DNA of 64,000 bases from Pontixanthobacter luteolus (GTDB lineage Bacteria > Pseudomonadota > Alphaproteobacteria > Sphingomonadales > Sphingomonadaceae), in assembly GCF_009828095.1 (NCBI RefSeq), contig NZ_WTYP01000001.1, forward strand, positions 1,178,001 through 1,242,000, written 5' to 3'. Made by a program: the position numbers and the translations under genes. This document shows positions 34,722 through 43,459 of this stretch, one piece after another. The notes under the pieces are model-generated. The model saw nothing but the letters and a program-made list of their open reading frames with translations, was not told the DNA's origin and did not search any database. How positions within the stretch are numbered: position 1 is the first letter of the stretch; the number at the start of each line of letters is the position of its first letter.

Positions 34722-35443
34722 CAGCTTGCTCCGCCAGCTTTACGGCGCAAGCGCGCCTCTGTCTGGATTTCTGCCAGCAACGCCCGCATCCGGGCCAAAA
34801 CCACGCCGCCGAACAACAGCGAAAAGCCCAAGACGGCAACCCCAAGTGGGACGAGAAATTCAGGATCGATCGCGCTTTTGCCCATGGTTATGCTTGGTGG
34901 TTGATGCAGCGAATTCCACCAAACCACCGACCGGTTGATGATCGGAATGTTGATCGCACCAACGAGGCCGAAAATCGCCGGGATTCGGCTGGAGCCGCCA
35001 TCCCGCGCAACGGCCTGCGACAGCGCGATATAGCCGAAATAGAGGAACAGCAGAACCAGCATCGATGTCAGCCTCCCATCCCAAACCCACCAAGTGCCCC
35101 ATGTCGGGCGGCCCCAGATTGATCCGGTGATCAGGCACATCGCGGTGAAAGCAGCACCGGGCACAGCAGCTGCCCGTGCAGCAAGACTTGCGAGGGGGTG
35201 ACGCCACACCAAAAAGACCAGGCTGGATAGCGCGATGGCAGTCCACCCGCCCATCCCAAGCCACGCAGCCGGGACATGGATGAACAGGATGCGCACTGTC
35301 TCGCCCATCAGCTGATCCGGCGGAACAGATGTAACGCCCCAGAAAAGTGCGACGGACGTCAGCAACAAGCCACTGACCAGCAAAAGCGGGGTTAGCCAGC
35401 TCGCGAGGGCCAGAAATCGTTTGGGATTGGCAAAGCCGTGCAT
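34721..35443 (-). CDS. ccmC: Haem exporter protein CcmC
   Basis: A 240-residue protein with about six membrane helices and the tryptophan-rich WGTWWVWDGRLTSML motif in a periplasmic loop; it loads haem on CcmE. It is the first gene of the visible ccm operon (ccmC-D-E-F-G-H-I). ccmA and ccmB, which encode the ABC transporter, are not in front of it: a dehydrogenase gene is. They must lie elsewhere, or be outside this window. Confidence 0.95.
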   Translation of the reverse strand: MHGFANPKRFLALASWLTPLLLVSGLLLTSVALFWGVTSVPPDQLMGETVRILFIHVPAAWLGMGGWTAIALSSLVFLVWRHPLASLAARAAAVPGAAFTAMCLITGSIWGRPTWGTWWVWDGRLTSMLVLLFLYFGYIALSQAVARDGGSSRIPAIFGLVGAINIPIINRSVVWWNSLHQPPSITMGKSAIDPEFLVPLGVAVLGFSLLFGGVVLARMRALLAEIQTEARLRRKAGGAS

Positions 35444-35511
35444 TTGTTACCGTCCGGCACCAGCTTTGGCAGGGCTGACGGAAGGTCGCAAGACTACAAT
35501 CCCCCGCCCGA

Positions 35512-36576
35512 TCAGCGACCGATAAGTTTTTGCGCCATGCGGTCGGCAACGACATCGGGCGAGACGCCGCTGGTGTCGCTTTCGGCCCAAATTTCCTCCA
35601 GCCGACCAGGGATCTGCGCAATCCGCTTGCGCACCTCGTTAATGTCGCACGGGTCGCCATGGCGCTTGCAAAGATATTCCATCGCAACGCTGATGATGCC
35701 GCCTGCATTGATGACGTAATCGGGTGCGTACAGAATGCCGCGATCAGCCAGCTTCTGGCCGTGTCCCTGTCTCGCCAGCTGATTGTTCGCGCCGCCTGCC
35801 ACGATCGGAGCCTCAAGCCGGGCAATCCCTTCATCGTCGAGAATCGCACCTAGTGCGTTCGGGCTGAAGACATCGCACGCCGTGCTCATGATCGCGTCAG
35901 CCGGGGCAAATTCGCCGCCTAGTTCACCAGCCAGCGCCTTCGCCCGGTCTTCGTGAATGTCAGAGAGCGTAAGCTTCGCACCGTCATGGGCAAGCAGACG
36001 CGCAACGCCGCCACCAACACTGCCGGTGCCCTGGATTGCGACATGCACACCCTTGACCGAATCCTTGCCCATTTTGTGCAGCACTGCTGCCTTGATACCG
36101 TGATAGATGCCCATGGCCGTGAACGGTCCGGGATCGCCGCCAGCAGCGTCTTCGCCCGATACCGGGAGGCCCGAAACGAATTCGGTGCGCTTCGATACGG
36201 CAACCATGTCCGCCTCGCTGATGCCCACGTCCTCTGCAGTGACATAGCGGCCGCCGAGCGCATCGACTGCATCGCCGAAGGCTGCGAGCATTTCAGGAGT
36301 TTTAGCCTTGTCCTTGCCAGCCAGGATCACCGCTTTGCCGCCGCCGAGAGGCAGGCCTGCCATTGCGTTCTTGTAACTCATCCCGCGGCTGAGGCGCAAT
36401 GCATCGCGCATGGCATCCTTGGGCTCTGGATAATGCCAGAACCGGGTCCCGCCAGCGCCCGGGCCAAGATGCGTGGAATGAAGGGCGATAATGGCCGTCA
36501 GACCCGATTTTCGATCATGCACGAGCTGTACGTTCTCGTGATCGTCAAAGTCCGGTTCCGTCCAGAATGCCGTCAT
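35512..36576 (-). CDS. Leucine/valine/phenylalanine-type amino acid dehydrogenase
   Basis: A 354-residue Glu/Leu/Phe/Val dehydrogenase. K69 (GMSYKNAMAG) and K81 (LPLGGGKAVI) match the substrate and catalytic lysines of leucine dehydrogenase (K68/K80), and GTGSVGGGVA is the NAD+ Rossmann loop. It would interconvert a branched-chain amino acid and its oxo acid. ATG at 36576 precedes the conserved TAFWTEPDF; the frame stays open upstream into the tRNA-His gene, which is meaningless. Exact substrate (leucine, valine, phenylalanine) is not settled. Confidence 0.88.
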   Translation of the reverse strand: MTAFWTEPDFDDHENVQLVHDRKSGLTAIIALHSTHLGPGAGGTRFWHYPEPKDAMRDALRLSRGMSYKNAMAGLPLGGGKAVILAGKDKAKTPEMLAAFGDAVDALGGRYVTAEDVGISEADMVAVSKRTEFVSGLPVSGEDAAGGDPGPFTAMGIYHGIKAAVLHKMGKDSVKGVHVAIQGTGSVGGGVARLLAHDGAKLTLSDIHEDRAKALAGELGGEFAPADAIMSTACDVFSPNALGAILDDEGIARLEAPIVAGGANNQLARQGHGQKLADRGILYAPDYVINAGGIISVAMEYLCKRHGDPCDINEVRKRIAQIPGRLEEIWAESDTSGVSPDVVADRMAQKLIGR

Positions 36577-36647
36577 TATAAAATTCCCAATTGCAGTCCG
36601 CTCGCGGAATGCGTTTTTTTGCAGGGACGGCATTGGGAGGGGGATAA

Positions 36648-36725
36648 TGGGGCGATCGAGGGGTCTCGAACCCCCGACCTCCGGTACCACAAACCGGCGC
36701 TCTAACCAACTGAGCTACGATCGCC
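36648..36725 (-). tRNA. tRNA-His (GTG)
   Basis: Minus-strand cloverleaf with acceptor GCGATCG/CGATCGC plus the extra G at position -1 paired with C73, which is diagnostic of tRNA-His. The anticodon stem CCGGT/ACCGG encloses the loop TTGTGGT with anticodon GTG. CCA is encoded. Confidence 0.94.
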
Positions 36726-36898
36726 ACATATCCGCATCCGCACTCGTGAAATGCCGTGCTGCGGGGCCTGTTAAGGCTGCACGGCGTGCGGTCAAGCCGC
36801 TTCCGACGCGGGCGAGCGCCAATTGCATAGCTTACCGGATTTTGAAAGCGAAAACTGCGTCAATTTGCAATCGGCGCAAGATTATTTCGCGCCTTGCC

Positions 36899-37561
36899 AT
36901 GGGATTGCCCGGGCTTATCACTGTTTTGGTGACACATGGGGGTGATTCTTCGGCTCGGCGCTTGCTCCAGCAGCAAGGGATGCAGCGCGTCCTGACACCG
37001 AAAGCAGAAATTTTCCAGCTGCGTGATTTTCTGCCGGATGCTCTCGCGCGGGAGCTGGTCGGCCTGATCGAAGCGGAACGGCGCCCCTCCACCATCGCTG
37101 ACGACAACGGGGACAAGCATTTCCGGACCAGCGAAACATGCGATCTTGCACCGGAGGAACCAGCCGTCAGCTTGGTCGAGAAATTGCTGTATGAACTAAA
37201 TGGCATCGACCCACGCTATGGAGAACCGCTGCAGGGGCAGCGTTATGACGTTGGCCAGGAATTCAAGGCCCATAGCGATTGGTTCAACCCTGGCGGAACC
37301 GACTATCTCAAATATTGCAGCGTCGCGGGCCAACGCACCTGGACATTCATGATCTACCTAAACGACGTGGAGGCCGGCGGCGGCACCCGTTTCAAGGCAA
37401 TCGGCAAGACGTTCAAACCTGAGGCGGGCAAGCTGCTCTGCTGGAATAATCGCACAAGCGATCTTGCAGTTAATCCCGACACGATCCACCATGGCATGAA
37501 GGTTCGCCAAGGGGTCAAATACATCCTGACCAAATGGTACCGGGAAAAGGAATGGGGATGA
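36899..37561 (+). CDS. Prolyl 4-hydroxylase-like 2OG-Fe(II) oxygenase
   Basis: A 220-residue P4H-type oxygenase from the ATG at 36899 (the frame is open further upstream but crosses tRNA-His, so it is not coding there; the precise start is uncertain). The iron triad is H125-x-D127 (FKAHSDWF) and H197/H198 (TIHHGM), and K207 (RQGVKYIL) binds 2-oxoglutarate. RTSETCDL and the double-stranded helix blocks are typical. Bacterial P4H enzymes hydroxylate prolines of proteins, with EF-Tu known as a substrate in Pseudomonas. The stop overlaps the ATG of a DksA-like gene. Confidence 0.85.
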   Translation: MGLPGLITVLVTHGGDSSARRLLQQQGMQRVLTPKAEIFQLRDFLPDALARELVGLIEAERRPSTIADDNGDKHFRTSETCDLAPEEPAVSLVEKLLYELNGIDPRYGEPLQGQRYDVGQEFKAHSDWFNPGGTDYLKYCSVAGQRTWTFMIYLNDVEAGGGTRFKAIGKTFKPEAGKLLCWNNRTSDLAVNPDTIHHGMKVRQGVKYILTKWYREKEWG

Positions 37562-37881
37562 ATATGGACCAGTACAAAGAGCTAGAAGATCAACTCAAGA
37601 CAAGGCTGAAAACCCTGGTCGAACGCGCCGAGGTGATCGAAGATGATCTGCGGCATCCACTCGACGACGACTGGGAAGAACAGGCACAGGATCTGGCCGA
37701 TGACGAGGCGCTGATTGGCGTGGACGAAGTTCTCCGCCAAGAGATCGGACAGGTGCGCGCCGCATTGTTCCGCATCGAAAAAGGGACTTACGGCACCTGT
37801 GCGACATGCGGTGAAGACATCGGAATAGAGCGGCTGAAGGCACGCCCAATCGCGACGCGCTGCATCAAGCACGCTGCCTGA
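37558..37881 (+). CDS. TraR/DksA-family zinc finger protein
   Basis: A 107-residue protein: an N-terminal helical hairpin with an acidic tip (residues 35-52, DDDWEEQAQDLADDEA) and a C-terminal zinc finger C81-x2-C84-x17-C102-x2-H105, in which the last ligand is histidine rather than cysteine. It is shorter than E. coli DksA (about 151 residues). Such proteins insert into the RNA polymerase secondary channel and tune transcription with ppGpp. ATG at 37558 overlaps the P4H-like gene by four bases; a GTG further upstream lies inside that gene. A bidirectional terminator follows. Confidence 0.9.
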   Translation: MNMDQYKELEDQLKTRLKTLVERAEVIEDDLRHPLDDDWEEQAQDLADDEALIGVDEVLRQEIGQVRAALFRIEKGTYGTCATCGEDIGIERLKARPIATRCIKHAA

Positions 37882-37915
37882 TCAACCCTGGCTGACTACC
37901 GGCCGGACACGAATC

Positions 37916-37949
37916 AAAAAGGACGGCCCCGTCGGGCCGCCCTTCTTTT
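37916..37949. terminator. Bidirectional terminator between the DksA-like gene and rpmE
   Basis: GGACGGCCCC ... GGGCCGCCC (37921-37942) folds into a GC-rich stem, preceded by AAAAA on the left and followed by TTCTTTT on the right, so it can end both convergent transcripts. Confidence 0.8.
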
Positions 37950-37982
37950 ACGGTCCGAAAACCGCAAAACTGATATCCCAGC

Positions 37983-38207
37983 TTATTTCTTGAGGCTGAT
38001 GCCGCCGAAACGCTTGTTAAAGGCTGCAACGCGGCCGCCTTCCTGAAGCTGCTGCTTGCCGCCGGTCCATGCCGGGTGGCTGGTCGGGTCGATTTCCAGT
38101 GCGAGAGTGTCGCCTTCGCTGCCCCAGGTGGAGCGGGTCTGGAATTCGGTGCCATCGGTCATCTTGACCGTGATCATGTGGTAATCGGGGTGTCCTTCGG
38201 CCTTCAT
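37983..38207 (-). CDS. rpmE: 50S ribosomal protein L31
   Basis: A 74-residue L31 (bL31) of the type without zinc-binding cysteines, normal for alphaproteobacteria. [17 protein letters not shown] and [12 protein letters not shown] are family blocks. ATG at 38207 begins [10 protein letters not shown]; an upstream start would add 31 foreign residues. It sits at the end of the fabZ-skp-bamA series on the same strand but 103 nt away from fabZ, so it may have its own promoter. Confidence 0.95.
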   Translation of the reverse strand: MKAEGHPDYHMITVKMTDGTEFQTRSTWGSEGDTLALEIDPTSHPAWTGGKQQLQEGGRVAAFNKRFGGISLKK

Positions 38208-38310
38208 GGCATAGTCCTTTATGCAATCGTTCCGGTACCGACCGGAACTGCAACTGAAATGAGAAGCGGCGCCAATAGGGCGGACCGCAGCATTTGGCAA
38301 GGGGTTGCGG

Positions 38311-38781
38311 TCAACCTGCTGGCGGATCGGCGATCATTGCAGTGAATTCGCACTCACTGGTCACCTTGCCCTCGACACTGGCCTTGCCCTTGAATTTGTA
38401 AACGCGGCTGCGCTTCTGCAGAAACTCGACCTCCAGGTCCAACAGACAGCCCGGGGTAACCGGTGAGCGGAACTTGGCTCCATCGATGCCCATGAAGAAC
38501 ACCAGTTTACCAGTACCGGCCAGTTCCAGCGTCTCGATCCCGAGAATTGCTGCCGCCTGGGCCATGGCTTCGATCTGAAGCACGCCAGGCATAATCGGCG
38601 CACCAGGGAAATGCCCCTGGAAGAACTCTTCATTGAACGTCACGGCCTTCACCGCGTGAATACGTTCGCCAAGCTCCAGCGATTTAACCTTGTCTACCAG
38701 CAATAGCGGGTAGCGGTGCGGCAAGGCCTTGAGCACCTTTTGAATATCATAGGCGAATTCCTCGCCCTTCTCATTGCTCAT
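38311..38781 (-). CDS. fabZ: 3-hydroxyacyl-ACP dehydratase
   Basis: A 156-residue hot-dog fold dehydratase acting on 3-hydroxyacyl-ACP in fatty acid synthesis. H57 and E71 in [18 protein letters not shown] are the catalytic pair. In many proteobacteria fabZ lies between lpxD and lpxA; here it follows skp directly and lpxA/lpxB do not follow, which is what a bacterium without lipid A would show. Confidence 0.95.
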   Translation of the reverse strand: MSNEKGEEFAYDIQKVLKALPHRYPLLLVDKVKSLELGERIHAVKAVTFNEEFFQGHFPGAPIMPGVLQIEAMAQAAAILGIETLELAGTGKLVFFMGIDGAKFRSPVTPGCLLDLEVEFLQKRSRVYKFKGKASVEGKVTSECEFTAMIADPPAG

Positions 38782-38805
38782 GGCCTTGCCCCCATTTCCC
38801 GTGAA

Positions 38806-39495
38806 TTAACGGCCAGTCGGTGCCGGCTGCTGCGCGGCTGCGCCCTGCTGCTGTTGCTGCTGGATCGCGGCGCGCTGCGCTGCTGCAAGGATGATCTGCT
38901 GAATCGACTGGTGGGTTTGCACAGTGTTCTGGCGCGGGCGGAAGTTTGCCGGCGGCGTGGTCGCGACAGTCGGCAGGCGCTGGTTCACAACTGCCAGAAT
39001 GTCGTCAGAAACGTCGACACCCTCAGCCGCATACTGGAACGCTTCAGGCGTCAGCATGATCTGGATGTTCTTGTTCTGGATGACCTGATTTTGCGCATTG
39101 GCATAATCATTGATGATCTGCTCAACCACGTAATACTGCGCCAGTGCGATCGGCTGCGTCAGGGTTTCGACCTGTTGCTGCTTCTGTTCGATCTGACCGC
39201 GAACCGATGGGTTGGCGTCGATTTCAGCCTGCGAAATCTGCTGGTCGGAATTGGTGTCGAGGCTCTGCGACAGCGTCTGCACTTCCTGGCGCAAGGTATT
39301 CACCTGCTGGATCTGCGATGCATAGGTGGTGTTGATCGCCTGATATGCAGCGATGCGGGCTTCCGAACGGACCAGCACCGATTCAGGGCTGCTGGTTGCG
39401 ATGCCGGCGACCTGTGCCTGCGCTGGCGCAGACATCGGGACAGCAACTACCATGGCGAGGCCAGCGGCAAGCGCCGGTTTGAGAAGGTTTTTCAT
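38806..39495 (-). CDS. Periplasmic OmpH/Skp-like chaperone
   Basis: A 229-residue protein with a signal peptide (about 1-27, cleaved after AQA), a long helical coiled-coil region and a Gln/Pro/Ala-rich tail (AAIQQQQQQGAAAQQPAPTGR). OmpH/Skp binds unfolded outer-membrane proteins in the periplasm. It is longer than E. coli Skp (161) mainly because of the tail. It starts at the last base of bamA (TAATG), the usual partner. Confidence 0.85.
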   Translation of the reverse strand: MKNLLKPALAAGLAMVVAVPMSAPAQAQVAGIATSSPESVLVRSEARIAAYQAINTTYASQIQQVNTLRQEVQTLSQSLDTNSDQQISQAEIDANPSVRGQIEQKQQQVETLTQPIALAQYYVVEQIINDYANAQNQVIQNKNIQIMLTPEAFQYAAEGVDVSDDILAVVNQRLPTVATTPPANFRPRQNTVQTHQSIQQIILAAAQRAAIQQQQQQGAAAQQPAPTGR

Positions 39496-42173
39496 TAGAA
39501 TTGAGTTCCTACGTTAAACGAGAATTTCTTTGTGTCATCACCATCAACCTTGGTGATGGCGTGGGCGAAATCGATCCGGAAAGGACCGAAAGGCGAATTC
39601 CAGTTCACACCAGCACCAATAGTGATGCGTGGTTTGGCGGAATCGCCAAGGAAAACTTCCTGGAAGGCGCCGGGATTGACCGCGAGGTCAGGATCATAAT
39701 CTGTGCCCATCCCGTCGTTCGGCTCGATGGTAACCACGCCATCGGGACGAACATATTGGAGATTTCCGTCAGCATCCGCAGTCTGCAGCAGAAACGGGCT
39801 GCTGAGAAGTTCAGGACGGGTAACATTGAACAGTGCGCCGGCATCGATGAAAATCGAAGGCCGCAGGCCAAGTTCGCGTACACCGGAACCAAGCGGAATT
39901 TCAAGTTCGGCACGGCCGAGGTAGTAGGCTTTACCGCCAATCGCGTCATCGCTGACCTGGTTGCGATCGGTGAGGACTAACGGCTGCGGATCGCCCTCTG
40001 GACTATCCGGGTCTTCAACGATGCGCTGACGCAGAACACGAGGACCAACACCGCGAATATCGAACCCGCGAATTTGCGGTTCGCCGAGGAAAAAGCGGTC
40101 GGTCAGGATAACGTCATCGACGCCTACCCCGCCGCGATCCTGTAGGCCGTTGATCACACCGCCTTCTGCAGAAAGCGAGAAGATGAAGCCGTTGAGTACA
40201 TTCCAGTACTGTGCCGCCTTGCCGCGGAAGCGCAGATACTTAACTGAGCCGCCAAGACCGGCATACTCTGTCGTAAATGTGACCGAGCGACCACGCGTTG
40301 GACGGAAGCGGCTATCAGTGTTGTCGAATGCCAGCGTCGCCCCCAAAATTGAACTGGTCCGCGAACCGATGACATCGCACAGGAACCGGCCGGCGAGGAA
40401 CGGATCGCAGGTCGGGATACCGTCGCCGTTCTGGTCGCGGAAGAAAGTTCCTTCGTCCAAGCCAATTTCATCGTAGTTGAACGTGTAGCTACCAACCAGC
40501 GACATGTATTCGGTCAGCGGCACGCCGACACGCAATGATGCGCCTGTTGTGGACTGTTCGTATGTGGTGTTGCGCGTATTGTTCTGGAAATTGAAGCTGT
40601 TGAAGTCTCGGCGATATATATCGATCCCCGCCGAGATATTCCGGTCGAAAACATACGGTTCAGTAAAGCTCAGATTGAAAGAGCGCGAATAACGCGAATA
40701 ATTGACGCTGGCGCCAACCGTCTGGCCCCGCCCGCGGAAGTTACGCTGGCGGATCGAACCGGATAAGATGAAGCTTTCAATCGATGAGAAACCCGCCGAC
40801 AGCTGCAGCTCGCCCGTCGGTTGCTCTTCAACATTCGCTTCAAGAATGATCCGGTCAGGCGCACTGCCTTCCTTCTGTTCAATCTCGAAGTTTTCTTGGA
40901 AATAACCCAGCGATTTGATGCGGTTGGTGGAACGATTGACGCCGATAGAGCTGAACGCGTCACCTTCTGCGACACGGAATTCACGGCGCAGAACCTTGTC
41001 CTGCGTGAGCGTGTTACCGTTTACGTCGATCCGTTCGACATAAACACGGGGCGCCTCGTTGATGGAGTAGGTCACATCCATCGTCAGCGTTTCCTGATTA
41101 CGCGTAAAGTTCGGGCGAACATCGGCAAATGCATAGCCGAAACGGCCAGCCAGTTCCGTCAACTGTTCGACTGTGTCCTCGACGGATTTAGCGTTGTACC
41201 AGTCCCCACCCTTCATCGCGAGGTTCGACGTCATCAGGCCGCTGTCAAAGTCGCGGATCTGGCTCTCGACGTTCACATCGCCAAATTTGTAGCGTTCGCC
41301 TTCCTCAACGACGTAGGTGATGATGAAATCACGCTTGTCAGGGGTCAGTTCGGCGACCGCCGATACCACGCGGAAATCGGCGTAACCTTCAGTCAGATAG
41401 AACTGGCGCAGTTTCTGCTGGTCGAATGCCAGACGGTCAGGATCGTAGCTGGTGTTCGAGCTGAAAAAGCTGGTCAAACGCGCCTGTTTGGTGACCATTT
41501 CGCTGCGAAGCTCACCATCAGAAAACACATCGTTGCCGATGACATTGATCTGGCGAACCTTCGATTTGGGCCCTTCGCTGATTTCGAAGATCACATCGAC
41601 ACGGTTCTGGCTCAGTTGAACCATCTTCGGCTCTACGGTGGCAGCGAAACGGCCCTGCCGCTTGTACAATTCGATGATACGCGCAACGTCGGCGCGAACC
41701 TTGGATCGGGTGAAAATCTGGCGCGCGGCCAGCTTGATTTCAGGAACGATCTTGTCGTTCTTGATCCGCTTGTTCCCTTCCAGGATAATGCGGTTGATCA
41801 CCGGGTTTTCAGTGACGTTAATGACGACGTTGCCGGCATCGTTGCGAACGCTGGCGTTCGCGAACAGCTCGGTCGCGTAAAGTTCCTTCAGCGCCTGGTC
41901 GGCTGCAGCCTGCGAATATGGCTGCCCTGCACGCAAGGTGATGTAGCTGAGGATGGTCTGCGGCTCGAGACGTTCTGCACCGACGATCGCAATCGACTGA
42001 ATGATCTGTGCCTGCGGCTGAGCGCTGGGCTGCGGCGCTGCTTCTTCGGCGTTTTCATCCTGAGCAGATGCCATGACGGGCATCCCGCCCAACATCGTTC
42101 CACCTAGCAATGCCAACGCCAGTCGGCGACCATTTTGCATGTTGTTGTCGCCGCGCATTTTCCGTCCAATCAT
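39495..42173 (-). CDS. bamA: Outer membrane protein assembly factor BamA
   Basis: An Omp85 protein of about 892 residues: a signal peptide ending MASAQ, five POTRA repeats and a 16-strand barrel ending in phenylalanine (GTQF), the beta-signal for assembly. It inserts outer-membrane proteins. Several in-frame ATGs (42173, 42158, 42140) precede the signal peptide; I use 42173, but 42158 is also reasonable because GGAC-GGAA precedes it. RseP is 5' of it and skp overlaps its stop by one base. Confidence 0.95.
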   Translation of the reverse strand: MIGRKMRGDNNMQNGRRLALALLGGTMLGGMPVMASAQDENAEEAAPQPSAQPQAQIIQSIAIVGAERLEPQTILSYITLRAGQPYSQAAADQALKELYATELFANASVRNDAGNVVINVTENPVINRIILEGNKRIKNDKIVPEIKLAARQIFTRSKVRADVARIIELYKRQGRFAATVEPKMVQLSQNRVDVIFEISEGPKSKVRQINVIGNDVFSDGELRSEMVTKQARLTSFFSSNTSYDPDRLAFDQQKLRQFYLTEGYADFRVVSAVAELTPDKRDFIITYVVEEGERYKFGDVNVESQIRDFDSGLMTSNLAMKGGDWYNAKSVEDTVEQLTELAGRFGYAFADVRPNFTRNQETLTMDVTYSINEAPRVYVERIDVNGNTLTQDKVLRREFRVAEGDAFSSIGVNRSTNRIKSLGYFQENFEIEQKEGSAPDRIILEANVEEQPTGELQLSAGFSSIESFILSGSIRQRNFRGRGQTVGASVNYSRYSRSFNLSFTEPYVFDRNISAGIDIYRRDFNSFNFQNNTRNTTYEQSTTGASLRVGVPLTEYMSLVGSYTFNYDEIGLDEGTFFRDQNGDGIPTCDPFLAGRFLCDVIGSRTSSILGATLAFDNTDSRFRPTRGRSVTFTTEYAGLGGSVKYLRFRGKAAQYWNVLNGFIFSLSAEGGVINGLQDRGGVGVDDVILTDRFFLGEPQIRGFDIRGVGPRVLRQRIVEDPDSPEGDPQPLVLTDRNQVSDDAIGGKAYYLGRAELEIPLGSGVRELGLRPSIFIDAGALFNVTRPELLSSPFLLQTADADGNLQYVRPDGVVTIEPNDGMGTDYDPDLAVNPGAFQEVFLGDSAKPRITIGAGVNWNSPFGPFRIDFAHAITKVDGDDTKKFSFNVGTQF

Positions 42174-42324
42174 CAACACGGGTTTCCCGTATAAACCAAA
42201 AAAATTATCGTCACCGCCGATGCCATCGGGCCCTGACGGACACTTGCCGCCCTCTGCCCGATGCCGTGCCCCCAATCAAGCGGTGTGAGGCCCTACTCCC
42301 CCAAGGAGTTCCTCTCGTTGCAAT

Positions 42325-43458
42325 TCAACTGCTGAAAATCGGCAGCGAAATCACGTCATTGACCGTTACGAAGATCATCAGCGCCAGCACCAGCACAACG
42401 CCTGTGCGGTACGCCCATTCGGTACCGCGCGGGCCAGCAGGCTTCCTGCGTACGGCCTCGACCGCGTAGAATGCCAGATGTCCTCCATCGAGCGCGGGGA
42501 TTGGCAGCAGGTTGATGAATGCCAAATTAAGCGAGATCAGCGCGGCAAAGCTGATGAAAGCCGGCCAGCCGAGGCTCAACTGCTCGCCTGAATACTTGGC
42601 AATTTTTATCGGTCCGCCCAACTCTTGCACCGACCGGTCACCCGTCACGATCTGGACGACGCCAGTGACCATCATTTTGACCATCCCGACCGTTTGATCG
42701 AGCGCCAGCGTCACTGCCTCGCCCGGGCCAACTGTCTGGAGCTGCTGTTCGGCTGAAAACACACCGATCCTGCCGACCCGGGCTTCGTTCCCAAATCGGT
42801 CTTTCTCGGTGTAATCGCCGATTGTCACCGGAATGACAGTTTGCTGTCCTTCTCGGTCAATCGAGATGTCGATCTTCTGCCCGGGATACAGAACAATCTT
42901 TTCCACGATTTGCTGAAATTCGGTAACGGTGTCGCCATCGATCGCCAGAATTCGGTCGCCGACTTGCAGCCCTGCGTCACGGCCGGTCGAAACCTCCGCA
43001 AAAGAGCCGACAACATTGGTTTGCGCCTCATCAACCGACACGGCCTTGCCATAGATCATGTTGAAGCCGGCAAATATGGCCACAGCGACGATCAGGTTTG
43101 TTGCTGGCCCAGCAGCCACGATCAACGCTCGCTTCCACAGCGCCGCGTGGTGAAAATTGCCTTCGCGCTCTTCTTCGGAAAGATCCTCCAGCGCGCCCGC
43201 ATCCGGGATGCTGGCCGGGTTCATATCGCCTTTGAACTGCACATATCCGCCAAGCGGCAAGGCAGACAGCTTCCAGCGCGTGCCGTGCTTGTCGGTGCGC
43301 CCGGCAATTTCCTTGCCGAAACCGACCGAGAACGCTTCCGCTTTCACTCCGAACCAGCGGCCCACCAGATAGTGGCCAAGTTCATGAATCGTGACGAGCG
43401 GGCCGAGAACCAGCAGGAACCCGGCAATCATCATCCACAGTGGTACGGAATCAAACAA
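42325..43458 (-). CDS. rseP: Site-2 intramembrane metalloprotease RseP
   Basis: A 377-residue S2P family protease with the zinc site H25-E-L-G-H29 (TIHELGHYLVGRWFG) in the first membrane helix, a PDZ domain (about residues 150-230) and the third zinc ligand in NLLPIPALDGGHL. It cleaves anti-sigma factors or signal-peptide remnants in the membrane after an initial DegS-like cut. It starts 1 nt after dxr ends and precedes bamA by about 150 nt, as in the widespread dxr-rseP-bamA order. Confidence 0.95.
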   Translation of the reverse strand: MFDSVPLWMMIAGFLLVLGPLVTIHELGHYLVGRWFGVKAEAFSVGFGKEIAGRTDKHGTRWKLSALPLGGYVQFKGDMNPASIPDAGALEDLSEEEREGNFHHAALWKRALIVAAGPATNLIVAVAIFAGFNMIYGKAVSVDEAQTNVVGSFAEVSTGRDAGLQVGDRILAIDGDTVTEFQQIVEKIVLYPGQKIDISIDREGQQTVIPVTIGDYTEKDRFGNEARVGRIGVFSAEQQLQTVGPGEAVTLALDQTVGMVKMMVTGVVQIVTGDRSVQELGGPIKIAKYSGEQLSLGWPAFISFAALISLNLAFINLLPIPALDGGHLAFYAVEAVRRKPAGPRGTEWAYRTGVVLVLALMIFVTVNDVISLPIFSS

Positions 43459-43459
43459 G

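Noticed and set aside
36577-36690. N-terminal extension of the leucine dehydrogenase-type gene
   Set aside because: The frame is open but runs through tRNA-His on the same strand; the family N-terminus starts at 36576.
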